The position numbers and the translations under genes were made by a program. The notes beneath the pieces are model-generated. The model ran no database searches and had not been told where the DNA came from. It worked only from the letters and a program-made list of their open reading frames with translations. DNA of 64,000 bases from Prochlorococcus sp. AG-347-K20 (GTDB lineage: Bacteria > Cyanobacteriota > Cyanobacteriia > PCC-6307 > Cyanobiaceae), in the NCBI GenBank assembly GCA_003281315.1, contig QCCH01000001.1:124001-188000 (forward strand), in the 5' to 3' direction. Of the stretch, positions 19,622-28,322 are shown piece after piece (positions within the stretch are counted from its first letter, which is position 1; every line of letters starts with the position of its first letter).

Positions 19622-20532
19622 TTACTCATATCCAGCATTCTCTTTATTGGCAGATAGGCTCTTCTTATTATTTCTGGGTCTAGTTCAATAGATGGGGAAT
19701 TATTTTTCAAACAATCAAGAATTTTTTCTAAAGTATTTAATTTCATATATGGACACTCGTTACATTTACAACCTTCTACATCGGGAACTTCAATAAAAAT
19801 TTTATTAGGTTCTTTCTTTTTCATTTGATGAATTATTCCAGGTTCAGTTAGTACCATGTAAGTTTTAGATGGATCTTTACTTACGAAATCAAGCAGCTTA
19901 CTTGTTGATCCAATAAAGTCTGAGAGAATTAGTAAATTTTGACTACATTCAGGGTGAGCAATTACTTTTGATCCTGGATTTTGATATTTTAATTTTAGAA
20001 GTGCTTCTTCACTAAATGATTCATGAACAATGCAGCTGCCAGGCCATAATTTAAGATCTCTTCCTGAATTTTTCTGTACCCATCTCCCAAGGTTCTGATC
20101 TGGCGCAAATATTATCTTTTTATCTTCAGGTATCTTTTTAATTAATGAGACTGCATTACTGCTTGTACATATCAGATCACTTTGAGCTTTTACTTCTGCA
20201 GTGCAATTTATATAACTTACGACATAGTGATCTGGATTTTCTTCCCTGAATTTTTGAAATTTATCTGAAGGACAATCGTCTGCTAATGAGCATCCTGCAT
20301 CAATATCTGGTAATAGGACTGTTTTATTAGGGCTAAGTATTTTTGCGGTTTCGGCCATAAAGTGCACACCGCAAAAAATTATTATATCTGCGTCATTATT
20401 CGCAGCTTTCCTAGATAGATCTAATGAATCGCCAATAAAATCTGCAATTTCCTGAATCTCTGGAGCTTGATAATAGTGCGCAAGAATAATTGCATTAGCT
20501 TTTCCGCAACGCTCCTTTATTTCAGAAATCAA
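19618..20532 (-). CDS. nadA: quinolinate synthase A
   Basis: Condenses iminoaspartate with dihydroxyacetone phosphate to quinolinate for NAD synthesis, with a 4Fe-4S cluster. 304 aa from TTG at 20532. Motifs AIILAHYYQAPEIQ (about 14), IIFCGVHFMAETAK (about 51), NCTAEVKAQSDLICTSSNA (about 108) and the terminal cysteines in GCKCNECPYMKLNTLE (about 253). The frame stays open upstream to 20589 with plausible sequence (KLKSVQNEENL) but no ATG, GTG or TTG, so the true start may be an unusual codon (CTG or ATA) or this TTG. Confidence 0.93.
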   Translation of the reverse strand: MISEIKERCGKANAIILAHYYQAPEIQEIADFIGDSLDLSRKAANNDADIIIFCGVHFMAETAKILSPNKTVLLPDIDAGCSLADDCPSDKFQKFREENPDHYVVSYINCTAEVKAQSDLICTSSNAVSLIKKIPEDKKIIFAPDQNLGRWVQKNSGRDLKLWPGSCIVHESFSEEALLKLKYQNPGSKVIAHPECSQNLLILSDFIGSTSKLLDFVSKDPSKTYMVLTEPGIIHQMKKKEPNKIFIEVPDVEGCKCNECPYMKLNTLEKILDCLKNNSPSIELDPEIIRRAYLPIKRMLDMSN

Positions 20533-20635
20533 ATTCTCTTCGTTTTGAACTGATTTCAGTTTTGCAGTAGTAGTTATACTGGTCAGGATTTAGAATATCA
20601 CTAAATAGATTATATGCCTTTAAACAGAAAAAACT

Positions 20636-21469
20636 CTGACAAATTTAAAAATTGCTATTGTTGGTGACTGTCATGGTCAATGGTCTGAATTAGACTTGAA
20701 AGTTTTATCGATTATCAAACCAAATATTGTTTTATTTGTTGGTGATATTTCTGATGGAAGTGTCAAAATAATTAAAAAAATCAATGAGATCAAAATTCCT
20801 ACTTTTGTGATTTTAGGAAATCATGATAGAGGGAAAGATTCTACAGGCGAAACTCTCTCAAAGCAGATACGTGTTCTTGGTGAAAAATATTGTGCATGGA
20901 ATTTGAAAGTTTTTAATAATCAAATAAATTTATTGTCTGCTAGACCATGTAGTTCTGGCGGCGGCTATTATCTTTCAAAAGAAGTTAAAGGCGTTTATGG
21001 ACCTATAACCGAACAAGATTCAATAAATAGAATTATCAAATGTTCACAAGAGACTATTGAAGAAATACCTCTAATAATTATGTCTCATGCTGGTCCTTCG
21101 GGTTTAGGTTCAGAACCTAAAAGCATTTGTGGGAAAGACTGGAAATTACCCTCTTTAGATTGGGGAGATAGAGATTTGTCTGCTGCTATTTCTCAAATAC
21201 AAAAGAGAAGAAAAGTTGATCTTGTAATTTTTGGTCATATGCACAACCGGCTTAAAAGAAATCTTGGTTTAAGAGAGATGTTTAAAATTGATAGCAAAGG
21301 AACAATTTATTTCAACACTGCTGTAGTACCAAGATATAAGACTGATGAAGATGGGAAATTGCTAATTAACTTTTCATGGATTGAGTTTGAAAATAAGGAA
21401 TTAAGGCATGTTTCTCATCGATGGTATTCAGAGTCTGGTGAAATTCGTGAAGAAGAAAAATTTTTTTAG
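20636..21469 (+). CDS. TIGR04168-type metallophosphoesterase
   Basis: The calcineurin-like motif I is IVGDCHGQW at 20660-20686, so the gene must begin upstream of 20660. The only codons available after the stop at 20621 are non-ATG; I place the start at CTG 20636 (TNLKIAIVGDCHG), giving 277 aa. Motif II LFVGDISDG, motif III ILGNHDRG, later MSHAGPSG and FGHMHNR complete the two-metal centre. The family is cyanobacterial and plastid; the substrate is unknown. Divergent from nadA with about 45 nt between them. Confidence 0.8.
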   Translation: MTNLKIAIVGDCHGQWSELDLKVLSIIKPNIVLFVGDISDGSVKIIKKINEIKIPTFVILGNHDRGKDSTGETLSKQIRVLGEKYCAWNLKVFNNQINLLSARPCSSGGGYYLSKEVKGVYGPITEQDSINRIIKCSQETIEEIPLIIMSHAGPSGLGSEPKSICGKDWKLPSLDWGDRDLSAAISQIQKRRKVDLVIFGHMHNRLKRNLGLREMFKIDSKGTIYFNTAVVPRYKTDEDGKLLINFSWIEFENKELRHVSHRWYSESGEIREEEKFF

Positions 21470-21492
21470 GATTTGATATTTTTGTTTATATT

Positions 21493-22290
21493 TTAAGTAT
21501 TTTTGGGCTTTTCATATCTTGAAAATAATGTTTGAGACAAGATATAACCCGCAATTCCTGCGGCTGTAAAAGCTAAACCATTTTTAAATAAAGGTAATAA
21601 ATCATTTGTCCTGGATATTATCGGTGCCAAACCAAAAATTCCAAATAACATTCCCCATAAGGGAGAAAGAAGAGCTAAAAATCCAATTGATATGACTTGA
21701 CCTTCTTTTCTTGGGGCAGATGCAAAACCTGCTACTAAACCTCCAAGAATAGATGTACATAAAGTCCAAATATATTGCTCTTTGGGTAGGCCAGGGACAA
21801 CTTGGCATCCTCCTCTTTCGAGGCAAATTTTTACTGAATCAATTGCATCTAATACTGCACCATCCTCACCGTGATCTTTAACATAGTATTGGTTACCAAA
21901 TCTCGTTTGAAGTTCAACCCAAAATAACCTTGGCATAAAATTAAAATAAGCCTCTCCGACGTTAAAGTTCAGCAAATTTCCCCCTCTAGGATCCGCAACT
22001 ATCAACAAACTTGTCTCATCTAAATCCCAATAGTCCTTTATTGCACTACCAGGAGAACTTTCAAACTGAGATAAATATTTAATTTTCCACCCACTTTCAA
22101 TTTCTAGTTTATTGAGCTTTTCCTCTAAAGATTTTTTCTGATTAGGGCTTAATGTTTTAGCTAAATCAATTACTGGTGTTTTTTCTTCTGGTAAGAGATT
22201 TGGATTATTTATAGCGAAAACGGGTTTATGTGAAATTAAAACTAATATAGATAGAAATATTCCTAATAAATAGTTAATCTTTGAAGGCAT
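21493..22290 (-). CDS. TPM-domain protein (Psb32/TLP18.3-like)
   Basis: 265 aa. Signal peptide (LLGIFLSILVLISHKPVFA, about 8-26), a TPM domain (VIDLAKTLSPNQKKSLEEKL at about 40 and LLIVADPRGGNLLNF at about 95), and two C-terminal transmembrane stretches (about 176-195 and 200-255). Related thylakoid proteins (TLP18.3, Psb32) assist photosystem II repair, so a thylakoid-lumen role is likely but not proven. Confidence 0.8.
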   Translation of the reverse strand: MPSKINYLLGIFLSILVLISHKPVFAINNPNLLPEEKTPVIDLAKTLSPNQKKSLEEKLNKLEIESGWKIKYLSQFESSPGSAIKDYWDLDETSLLIVADPRGGNLLNFNVGEAYFNFMPRLFWVELQTRFGNQYYVKDHGEDGAVLDAIDSVKICLERGGCQVVPGLPKEQYIWTLCTSILGGLVAGFASAPRKEGQVISIGFLALLSPLWGMLFGIFGLAPIISRTNDLLPLFKNGLAFTAAGIAGYILSQTLFSRYEKPKNT

Positions 22291-22321
22291 AAATAAGTTC
22301 TGTCTTTTTATATTTTCGCCG

Positions 22322-23512
22322 ATGAATAGCTTACCCGCGAATAATCCAGATTGGTTAGTAAAAAAAATAATAAAAATGGGTGGGACTATAAGTTTTTATG
22401 ACTTTATGAATTTCGCATTAAATGATCCTATTAATGGTTATTACGGCAGCGGTAAAGCTCAATTAGGCGTTCGAGGGGATTTTGTCACATCACCCTCTTT
22501 ATCTGATGACTTTGCTTTTTTGGTGGGTAAACAAATAGAAGATTGGTTGATTCAGTTCAAAAATAGTTTTTTATCTAATCAGAAATTAGCTGTAATTGAA
22601 TTTGGAGCAGGAGATGGAAGCTTTATGAGTGGATTAATTAAATATTTTTTAGAAAATAACAAGAATTTTTTGGAAGGAGTTTCTTTTGTAATTATTGAAC
22701 CTAATGAAGGGATGGTAGAAAAACAAAAGAATAAATTGGAAGAATTTTTAAAATTAGGCATTGATATCTTATGGAAAGGTTTGGAAGAAGTAGAGGACAA
22801 TAATATAAATGGAATAGTTATTGCAAATGAGGTTTTGGATGCTTTGCCAGTAGAGAGAATAACCTTCTCAAAAGGAAAATTACTTCGACAAGCAGTTTCC
22901 ATAGACAAAAAATCTCAAAAATTATATTTTGATGAAATGCCAATTATAAGTGAATTGAGAAAAAGTATTGAACTTGCTAAAAGTAAGTTGGGAATTACTA
23001 TTCCGCCTGAAGATGCTCTTGAAGGATGGACGACAGAATGGCATATAGATAACTCAAAATGGTTAAAAGCTATTAATCAAAAAATTAATAATGGTATTTT
23101 ATTGATAATTGATTACGCAAAAGAAGCCAAAAAATACTATACCTCTAAAAATTCTGATGGGATGATAGTTTCTTATGAAAATCAAAAAATGACGAATAAT
23201 GTCCTAGATTTTTCTGGAAATTGCGATTTAACATCTCATGTTTGCATAGAAACTTTAATTAATGATGCTGAGACTCTTGGATTTGATACTGTTGGAATAA
23301 CTAAACAAGGAGAGGCTTTGTTGGCACTTGGATTGGCAGAGAGACTTTATGGGATTCAGAAAGAAATTAAAGAGGATTTATCAAATGCCCTTCTAAGAAG
23401 AGAGGCATTACTTAGACTTGTTGATCCTGTTTGTTTAGGTGATTTTAAGTGGTTTGTTTTTAAAAAGTTTAATGAGAAGAAAATGAATATAAATTCAACC
23501 TGTTTGCGTTAA
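22322..23512 (+). CDS. MidA/NDUFAF7-family SAM-dependent methyltransferase
   Basis: 396 aa. N-terminal [21 protein letters not shown] (in pieces, about 39-59) and [15 protein letters not shown] (about 93-107, SAM motif I), [17 protein letters not shown] (about 160-176) and [14 protein letters not shown] (about 259) are diagnostic of the DUF185/MidA family. The eukaryotic relative NDUFAF7 dimethylates an arginine of respiratory complex I; the cyanobacterial target could be NDH-1 but is unproven. Its end overlaps convergent aroB by 4 bp. Confidence 0.88.
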   Translation: MNSLPANNPDWLVKKIIKMGGTISFYDFMNFALNDPINGYYGSGKAQLGVRGDFVTSPSLSDDFAFLVGKQIEDWLIQFKNSFLSNQKLAVIEFGAGDGSFMSGLIKYFLENNKNFLEGVSFVIIEPNEGMVEKQKNKLEEFLKLGIDILWKGLEEVEDNNINGIVIANEVLDALPVERITFSKGKLLRQAVSIDKKSQKLYFDEMPIISELRKSIELAKSKLGITIPPEDALEGWTTEWHIDNSKWLKAINQKINNGILLIIDYAKEAKKYYTSKNSDGMIVSYENQKMTNNVLDFSGNCDLTSHVCIETLINDAETLGFDTVGITKQGEALLALGLAERLYGIQKEIKEDLSNALLRREALLRLVDPVCLGDFKWFVFKKFNEKKMNINSTCLR

Positions 23513-24600
23513 GAAAAAAACTTTAAAAATAATGAATCCTCTACGTCATCAAATATATCAACAGCACCAATTTCTTTCGGTAATATAAATCTCATTTTGC
23601 CATCACGAACTTTTTTATCGCCCATAAGTATTGTTAGAACGTCTTCTTTATTTATTTTGGGGATCTCGGTCGGAAGATCGTAACTCTTCAAAAGATTCTT
23701 CTGTCTCTCTAATTCTTCTTGAGACCATAACCCTTTCTCAATTGCTATTTTCCCCGCAATATTCATACCAATTGATATTGCTTCTCCATGTAGAAATTTG
23801 CCGTATCCACATAAATTTTCAATAACGTGACCAAAAGAATGACCATAATTCAATATTGCTCTAACACCATTCTCATGTTCGTCTTGTGAAACAATATAAG
23901 ACTTTGTTTTAATTGAACTATTAATTATTTTAATTAGATATTCATTTTTGAGATTTATAAGTTCATTTTTGTTTTTTTCAATTTCTAAGTATTCGAAAAG
24001 TTCTTTATCTCTTATTACTCCGTATTTTATTACTTCTGCCATGCCTGCATTAAATTCTCTTTTGGGCAAACTTTTTAAAGTTTCTGGATCAATAAAAACT
24101 GCTTTAGGTTGATTGAAGGCTCCAATTAAATTCTTACCTTTTGGATGATTTACTCCTGTTTTTCCTCCCACAGATGAATCAACCATCGATAATAATGTTG
24201 TTGGAATCTGTATATATTCGATGCCTCTTAGCCAAGTAGCAGCTGCGAAGCCACTTACATCTCCAACAATTCCTCCTCCAAGTGCAATAATTATTGAATT
24301 TCTATCTAAGCCAAATTCAAATGCTACATCATATATTTCACTTAAGGTTTTTAAGTTTTTATATGATTCTCCAGCCTTGATAAGGAACATTTTGGCCTGG
24401 TATTGATTATCTTTTAAATTATTTAAGAATTTTTCTCCATACAAATTTGATATTTCTTCATTTGATATCACAAGTATTTTTCTATTCTTTGTTATTCCAA
24501 TTTTTAAAAGTTCTTCGCTGATATTATTCAGTATTCCTGCTTTTAGAGTTACTTCGTATGACTTATCACCTAATGGGACTAATATTTTTCTCTTATTCAC
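23509..24600 (-). CDS. aroB: 3-dehydroquinate synthase
   Basis: Second step of the shikimate pathway; NAD- and metal-dependent cyclisation of DAHP. 363 aa. NAD-binding [21 protein letters not shown] (in pieces, about 106-126), [22 protein letters not shown] (about 135-156, in pieces), metal ligands in [12 protein letters not shown] (about 248) and [10 protein letters not shown] (about 268). Full length. Confidence 0.96.
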   Translation of the reverse strand: MNKRKILVPLGDKSYEVTLKAGILNNISEELLKIGITKNRKILVISNEEISNLYGEKFLNNLKDNQYQAKMFLIKAGESYKNLKTLSEIYDVAFEFGLDRNSIIIALGGGIVGDVSGFAAATWLRGIEYIQIPTTLLSMVDSSVGGKTGVNHPKGKNLIGAFNQPKAVFIDPETLKSLPKREFNAGMAEVIKYGVIRDKELFEYLEIEKNKNELINLKNEYLIKIINSSIKTKSYIVSQDEHENGVRAILNYGHSFGHVIENLCGYGKFLHGEAISIGMNIAGKIAIEKGLWSQEELERQKNLLKSYDLPTEIPKINKEDVLTILMGDKKVRDGKMRFILPKEIGAVDIFDDVEDSLFLKFFS

Positions 24601-24725
24601 AATTGATTACCTAGTTAAAATTTATAAATATTTGGTATTAAATACTTTATATATTAGCAAAATCTAAGCTTTAGATACCTAAAAATTCAGTTGTTAAGAA
24701 TTAGAAATGGTAATAAAATCATGCT

Positions 24726-25916
24726 ATGAGTTTTAAAAAAAATATAAACGATATTAAGAAAAATTATTCCCTAGGAATAATTGGAGGTGGTCAACTGGCA
24801 TTGATGTTAACCGAGGCAGCAAAAAAAAGAGATTTAGAAGTATGTGTGCAAACAAAATCTTGTGATGATCCTGCTGGTTCAAAAGCAGATCATGTCATAG
24901 AAGCTGATCCTTTAAAGATAAGAGGTAATAAATCATTAATTAACGAGTGTGAAAAAATAATTTTTGAAAATGAATGGATAAAAATTGATAAATTAAATTT
25001 AATTGGCAATAACGATATTTTTGTTCCAAGCCTTAATGCAATTAAGCCATTAGTAGATAGGTTTTCTCAAAAAAAATTAATAGATAGAATGAATATTCCC
25101 TGTCCAAAATGGATAAGTATTGAAGATTTTAAAAATCTCTCGGATGAGGAAATCAAAAATTGGACTTTTCCTCTAATGGCAAAATCAAATAAAGGTGGAT
25201 ATGACGGTAAAGGGAACAAAAAAATAAAGACAAAAGAAGATTTAGATTCTTTTTTAACAGAAAATAATTCTGATGAATGGATGATAGAAGAATGGATAGA
25301 GTATGAAAAAGAACTGGCTCTTGTTGGTTCCAGAGATAGGACCGGTAAGATAAAATTCTTTCCAATAGTTGAGACATTCCAATCAAACCATGTTTGTGAT
25401 TGGGTTCTTGCACCTGGAACAAATGAATATGATTTGAACTTATTTGCAATAAATATATTCTCTTCAATAGTCAATGAACTTAATTACGTTGGAGTTTTAG
25501 CTATTGAATTCTTCTATGGAGATAATGGTCTTTTAATTAATGAAATAGCTCCTAGAACACATAACTCAGCTCATTTCTCTATTGAAGCTTGCACTTCAAG
25601 TCAGTTTGATCAATATGTTTGCATTTCTTCTGGGATAATGCCACCTGAAATTAAAATGAACTGTGAAGGGGCAATTATGATAAATCTATTGGGATTAAAA
25701 AAGAATTTCCCAATCTCAATGGAAACTAGAATTAAAATGTTATCTGAAATTGAGGGTTCTCATATTCATTGTTATGGCAAATCTCGCGAAATTCTGGGAA
25801 GAAAAATGGCTCACATCACATTTTTATTAAATGGTAAAACGCATTCAGAAAGGTATGATGAAGCTCAAATTTTATTAACTATGGTAAGAGACATTTGGCC
25901 ATCTCCAAATGGATAA
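24726..25916 (+). CDS. purK: 5-(carboxyamino)imidazole ribonucleotide synthase
   Basis: ATP-grasp enzyme that carboxylates AIR in purine synthesis. 396 aa. LGIIGGGQLALMLTEAA (about 16-32), FPLMAKSNKGGYDGKGN (about 148-164), EEWIEYEKELALVG (about 182) and the catalytic NEIAPRTHNSAHFSIEAC (about 270-287), all standard PurK motifs. The 6S RNA gene starts about 22 nt downstream, the arrangement known from other cyanobacteria. Confidence 0.96.
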   Translation: MSFKKNINDIKKNYSLGIIGGGQLALMLTEAAKKRDLEVCVQTKSCDDPAGSKADHVIEADPLKIRGNKSLINECEKIIFENEWIKIDKLNLIGNNDIFVPSLNAIKPLVDRFSQKKLIDRMNIPCPKWISIEDFKNLSDEEIKNWTFPLMAKSNKGGYDGKGNKKIKTKEDLDSFLTENNSDEWMIEEWIEYEKELALVGSRDRTGKIKFFPIVETFQSNHVCDWVLAPGTNEYDLNLFAINIFSSIVNELNYVGVLAIEFFYGDNGLLINEIAPRTHNSAHFSIEACTSSQFDQYVCISSGIMPPEIKMNCEGAIMINLLGLKKNFPISMETRIKMLSEIEGSHIHCYGKSREILGRKMAHITFLLNGKTHSERYDEAQILLTMVRDIWPSPNG

Positions 25917-25937
25917 AAAAATAAGTTAGAGTTAGAT

Positions 25938-26113
25938 TACTGGATCTTTGGTTAAGTTCTTCTTTATGTGCTCTGATCTGACTCTCTTTCGACATGAGGA
26001 GACTGTCGTGATGCGGTAGTAAACCGATCTTGTAATCGGAAACGAAAGCCCACTTTGAATCCTCTTCTGGCATTTCCAGGTCGATGCAGCAGAGAACTGA
26101 CGGGGATCCGGTG
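25938..26113 (+). ncRNA. ssrS: 6S RNA
   Basis: About 176 nt immediately downstream of purK, the conserved cyanobacterial location of 6S RNA (ssaA). Closing stem ACTGGATC (25939-25946) pairs with GATCCGGT (26105-26112); between lie a long interrupted double-stranded stem and a large central bubble flanked by CTGATCTGACTCTC and GAATCCTC-type strands. It has no open reading frame and a raised G+C content. 6S RNA mimics an open promoter and binds sigma70 RNA polymerase. Ends are approximate. Confidence 0.8.
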
Positions 26114-26165
26114 TTACCTATCAGAATGCTTGCTATAACAAGCTTTTGGTAGGTATTTTATTTTT
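26114..26165 (+). terminator. hairpin downstream of 6S RNA
   Basis: Outer stem TACCTA (26116-26121) with TAGGTA (about 26149-26154) encloses a perfect inner hairpin GCTTG-CTATAA-CAAGC; a T-rich stretch TATTTTATTTTT follows. Probably the transcription terminator or a 3' processing signal for 6S RNA. Confidence 0.6.
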
Positions 26166-26251
26166 ACGCATTTAGTCTGTAGGATCAAAGTATTACAACT
26201 GCCTAGATTAGCTAATAGAGATGAGTGTAAATAATTTGTTTACCAAAATAC

Positions 26252-26299
26252 TTGACGATCCATTTCTAATGTATCTATATTAATAGTACACATGTATTA
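26252..26299 (+). promoter_or_regulatory. sigma70 promoter with LexA-like operator (DUF1651 operon 1)
   Basis: -35 TTGACG (26252-26257), 18-bp spacer, -10 TATATT (26276-26281), then AGTACACATGTATT (about 26285-26298) at the expected start of transcription. The last element is an imperfect palindrome AGTACA-N2-TGTATT matching the cyanobacterial LexA (SOS) box pattern AGTAC...GTNCT in one half and with one change in the other. A repressor here would block open-complex formation. Confidence 0.65.
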
Positions 26300-26306
26300 C
26301 TAGCTA

Positions 26307-26606
26307 ATGACTTTAGGAGGAGCTAATGTTTGGACTAATTTTTCTTACGGTTATCGTAATGAGTCCCCAAGTGGTTGGTTGCTTAGCCCAGACCGCAGCA
26401 GATTAATTTTATTTATAAGGAATAAAAAATCTCCAAGAAATAGTATGAGAATTTTTGCTCATACATATTATGCAAATGATCTTGGTGAGCCATTGGCAAT
26501 TAAATCATCAACTCAAATGTATTTGGATAATGCTTGGGATAAATGGCATGACCTTCAATTAGAAGGTTGGACTTTTGAAGAACTTGAATTACCTGAATCT
26601 GTATGA
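26307..26606 (+). CDS. DUF1651 domain protein, copy 1 (99 aa)
   Basis: 99 aa. Shared with the copy at 28753: start MT-G-ANV-T-F, then P-GWL near residue 22, 'FAHTYYANDLGEP' (about 50-62) and a tail with a conserved W. This is the DUF1651 pattern of marine picocyanobacteria; the function is unknown. Only 8 nt separate it from the LexA-like box. Its stop overlaps the ATG of the next gene (ATGA), so it heads a three-gene operon. Confidence 0.8.
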   Translation: MTLGGANVWTNFSYGYRNESPSGWLLSPDRSRLILFIRNKKSPRNSMRIFAHTYYANDLGEPLAIKSSTQMYLDNAWDKWHDLQLEGWTFEELELPESV

Positions 26607-26743
26607 CTAACTTAAATCCAATTAAAAAGAAATTATCAAAAGTAGATAGAAAGATATCTATGCAAGACCCATCAAAATTATTAGCAGAATTTTTTAATGG
26701 TGTTGTCATTGAACTTGATGAAGAATATAAATATGACTCATAA
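26603..26743 (+). CDS. hypothetical protein, 46 aa, DUF1651 operon 1
   Basis: ATG at 26603 overlaps the stop of the DUF1651 gene (ATGA). The 46-aa product has a basic N terminus (NPIKKKLSKVDRK) and an acidic C terminus (LAEFFNGVVIELDEEYKYDS). Unrecognised. Tight coupling upstream and an 11-nt overlap with the next gene argue that it is translated. Confidence 0.55.
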   Translation: MTNLNPIKKKLSKVDRKISMQDPSKLLAEFFNGVVIELDEEYKYDS

Positions 26744-26885
26744 AGAATTGATAGATCAAGTTTCCGCAAATTTATTTAAACAAAGTGGAAAGTTAGAAAG
26801 CAGAAGATCTTGGTTGGCAATGAGAAATTATCTTGAGCAATTAGATGCCGAACAACTTAAATCCATGCTTAAGAACCACGGATGA
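26733..26885 (+). CDS. hypothetical protein, 50 aa, DUF1651 operon 1
   Basis: I place the start at ATG 26733 (MTHKELIDQV), inside the end of the preceding gene; an in-frame ATG at 26697 would add 12 residues. The 50-aa product is helical and charged (SRRSWLAMRNYLEQLDAEQL near the middle). Unrecognised. Last gene of the putative LexA-controlled unit. Confidence 0.55.
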   Translation: MTHKELIDQVSANLFKQSGKLESRRSWLAMRNYLEQLDAEQLKSMLKNHG

Positions 26886-26895
26886 TTTAAAAACT

Positions 26896-27009
26896 TTATT
26901 TAGTTTTTATTTTTTTCTTAATTCTTAGATAACCGTAAATTGCAAAGCCAACCAAAAACATATCCAAGTAAATATGCCAAGTAGGAAAAATCTGGTGTAT
27001 TAATTCCAT
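26896..27009 (-). CDS. small membrane protein, 37 aa
   Basis: ATG at 27009 shares one base with the stop codon of the upstream ligase-like gene (TAATG), so it is probably translationally coupled. The 37-aa product has one transmembrane helix (about 13-29) and a very basic tail (RIKKKIKTK). Unrecognised. Confidence 0.5.
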   Translation of the reverse strand: MELIHQIFPTWHIYLDMFLVGFAIYGYLRIKKKIKTK

Positions 27010-27758
27010 TAACGTTTTATTGCAACTTGCCAATAAGGATAATCTAAATTTGATTTTTCTCTAATCAATTGTAATTTTCTAGAATTTATTTTTACTACTA
27101 TTCCATCTGTTGGATATTTACTAAAAAGCTTCCCTTCTAGCCATTGTTTTCTAAATACTTCAACTTGGCTCGTAAAGTTGCATGAAATATCCTGAGGGAT
27201 CTTGAAGCCAAGCTTTGAAAGACTCTTTTTGGACTCATATTGGTTAAGTGTTGAATTAAGTATTTGAAATGCGCAGAAGCTAAGATTTTCAGAAAATCCT
27301 TCTTTAGCTCTTAGAAATCTAGAAGCGATTCTCTGGGATATATTTGGACTTTGTTTGGGTGCATATAATTCACCTCTAACTTGAAGAACTCCTCGTAAAG
27401 GGAGATTATTGGGAATGTCTGGGACTTTAAAAAGTTTACTAGTAACGTCTGTCCCTTTTCTTGAAATTGCTTTTTCCAAGGTGCCATCCCTATATTGCAA
27501 AGCAACAGCACAACCATCAATTTTCGGTTCAATTAATAATCTGGTATCTCCTAATAATCCTTTCAAAAATTCATCTAATGAATCCTTTTCTAGTGAAGGT
27601 AAAACTAGTTTATTTTTCTTTTTAAAGTAATCACAATTAGTGTTTGTTCTTAATAAATTCTTTTCAAGTTGGTCAAACTGCTTATCAGAGATTAAAGCAT
27701 TACCATTTCTATAATTATCGTCATACCATTCAATTCTTTCTTCTAGATAAGTCTTCAT
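27009..27758 (-). CDS. stand-alone NAD+-dependent DNA ligase adenylation domain
   Basis: 249 aa, a third of a normal LigA (about 670). N-terminal Ia-like part YDDNYRNGNALISDKQFDQLE (in pieces, about 13-33) binds NMN in LigA; nucleotidyltransfer motif I EPKIDGCAVALQYRDG (about 97-112) has the lysine that is adenylated; VRGELYAP (about 148-155), TDGIVVKIN (about 217-225, motif IV) and WQVAIKR (about 243-249, motif V) follow. It ends exactly at motif V, so OB-fold, zinc finger, HhH and BRCT domains are missing. It may adenylate but not seal nicks, or act with a partner. Confidence 0.8.
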   Translation of the reverse strand: MKTYLEERIEWYDDNYRNGNALISDKQFDQLEKNLLRTNTNCDYFKKKNKLVLPSLEKDSLDEFLKGLLGDTRLLIEPKIDGCAVALQYRDGTLEKAISRKGTDVTSKLFKVPDIPNNLPLRGVLQVRGELYAPKQSPNISQRIASRFLRAKEGFSENLSFCAFQILNSTLNQYESKKSLSKLGFKIPQDISCNFTSQVEVFRKQWLEGKLFSKYPTDGIVVKINSRKLQLIREKSNLDYPYWQVAIKR

Positions 27759-27965
27759 TTAATACGATGGCTTAAGTTTTTGGCTAGGCATCCAACTTGG
27801 TTTATCTATGATCCATTTTTCTCTATCTTCATATTTAACAGTCCATAAAAGAAATGAAGAAATTTCTTTTAGAGTTATGCCAACCAAATATTTTGTCTTT
27901 GGACTTATTGATATAAATCCAAATAATAATATTAATAATATAAGTTTAAACATGCCTTTGATCAT
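27759..27965 (-). CDS. small membrane protein upstream of ligase-like gene, 68 aa
   Basis: 68 aa with a hydrophobic segment (LILLILLFGFISI, about 8-20) and a hydrophilic tail with tryptophans and prolines (WIIDKPSWMPSQKLKPSY). Its stop directly abuts the ATG of the ligase-like gene (stop 27759, ATG 27758). Unrecognised; context suggests a three-gene unit with the ligase-like protein and the 37-aa membrane protein. Confidence 0.55.
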   Translation of the reverse strand: MIKGMFKLILLILLFGFISISPKTKYLVGITLKEISSFLLWTVKYEDREKWIIDKPSWMPSQKLKPSY

Positions 27966-27995
27966 TTAACACTCAGCGTAATTTTTGCAAAACTT

Positions 27996-28253
27996 TTAAT
28001 TAATGCAATTCTTATAACCTTCAATCTTTGCTAGTTCATCAATGTTCAAACCTGTTTCCTCGAGTAAAGTTTTTCCTATATCGTCTTTATTAAATTTAGT
28101 TAAAGCTCCTTTAGTGGAGTACTTAATACATTGGTTTTTATATTTTGATTCTTTGACAACAGGAGATAAATAAAAACCAAACAAGATGATAAAAACCCCA
28201 TAGGTTACAACTTTTCTATGGTTTTTCCACCATTCATAAAATTTATTGGACAC
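27996..28253 (-). CDS. one-helix, two-cysteine protein, 85 aa
   Basis: 85 aa: a short cytoplasmic N terminus (FYEWWKNHRK), one helix (about 15-31), then SPVVKESKYKNQC and a C-terminal GYKNC. The same plan, helix followed by K--K---C and a terminal Cys, is seen at 35663 and 56508. Function unknown; the two cysteines would lie on the outer side and could form a disulfide. Confidence 0.6.
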   Translation of the reverse strand: MSNKFYEWWKNHRKVVTYGVFIILFGFYLSPVVKESKYKNQCIKYSTKGALTKFNKDDIGKTLLEETGLNIDELAKIEGYKNCIN

Positions 28254-28322
28254 GAAAAATAAATGACTATTCTCTATTTTAAATTGACTGTCAACAAATT
28301 ACTTTAGTAATTGAAGGATTGA

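Noticed and set aside
25067-25474. 135-aa frame antisense to purK
   Set aside because: purK on the other strand is complete and conserved.
25930-26160. tRNA-like or riboswitch interpretation of the structured region after purK
   Set aside because: No cloverleaf or T-loop was found; the long closing stem and position fit 6S RNA.
26221-26283. 20-codon ORF before DUF1651 copy 1
   Set aside because: It overlaps the promoter -35 and -10 elements and would not be in the transcript.
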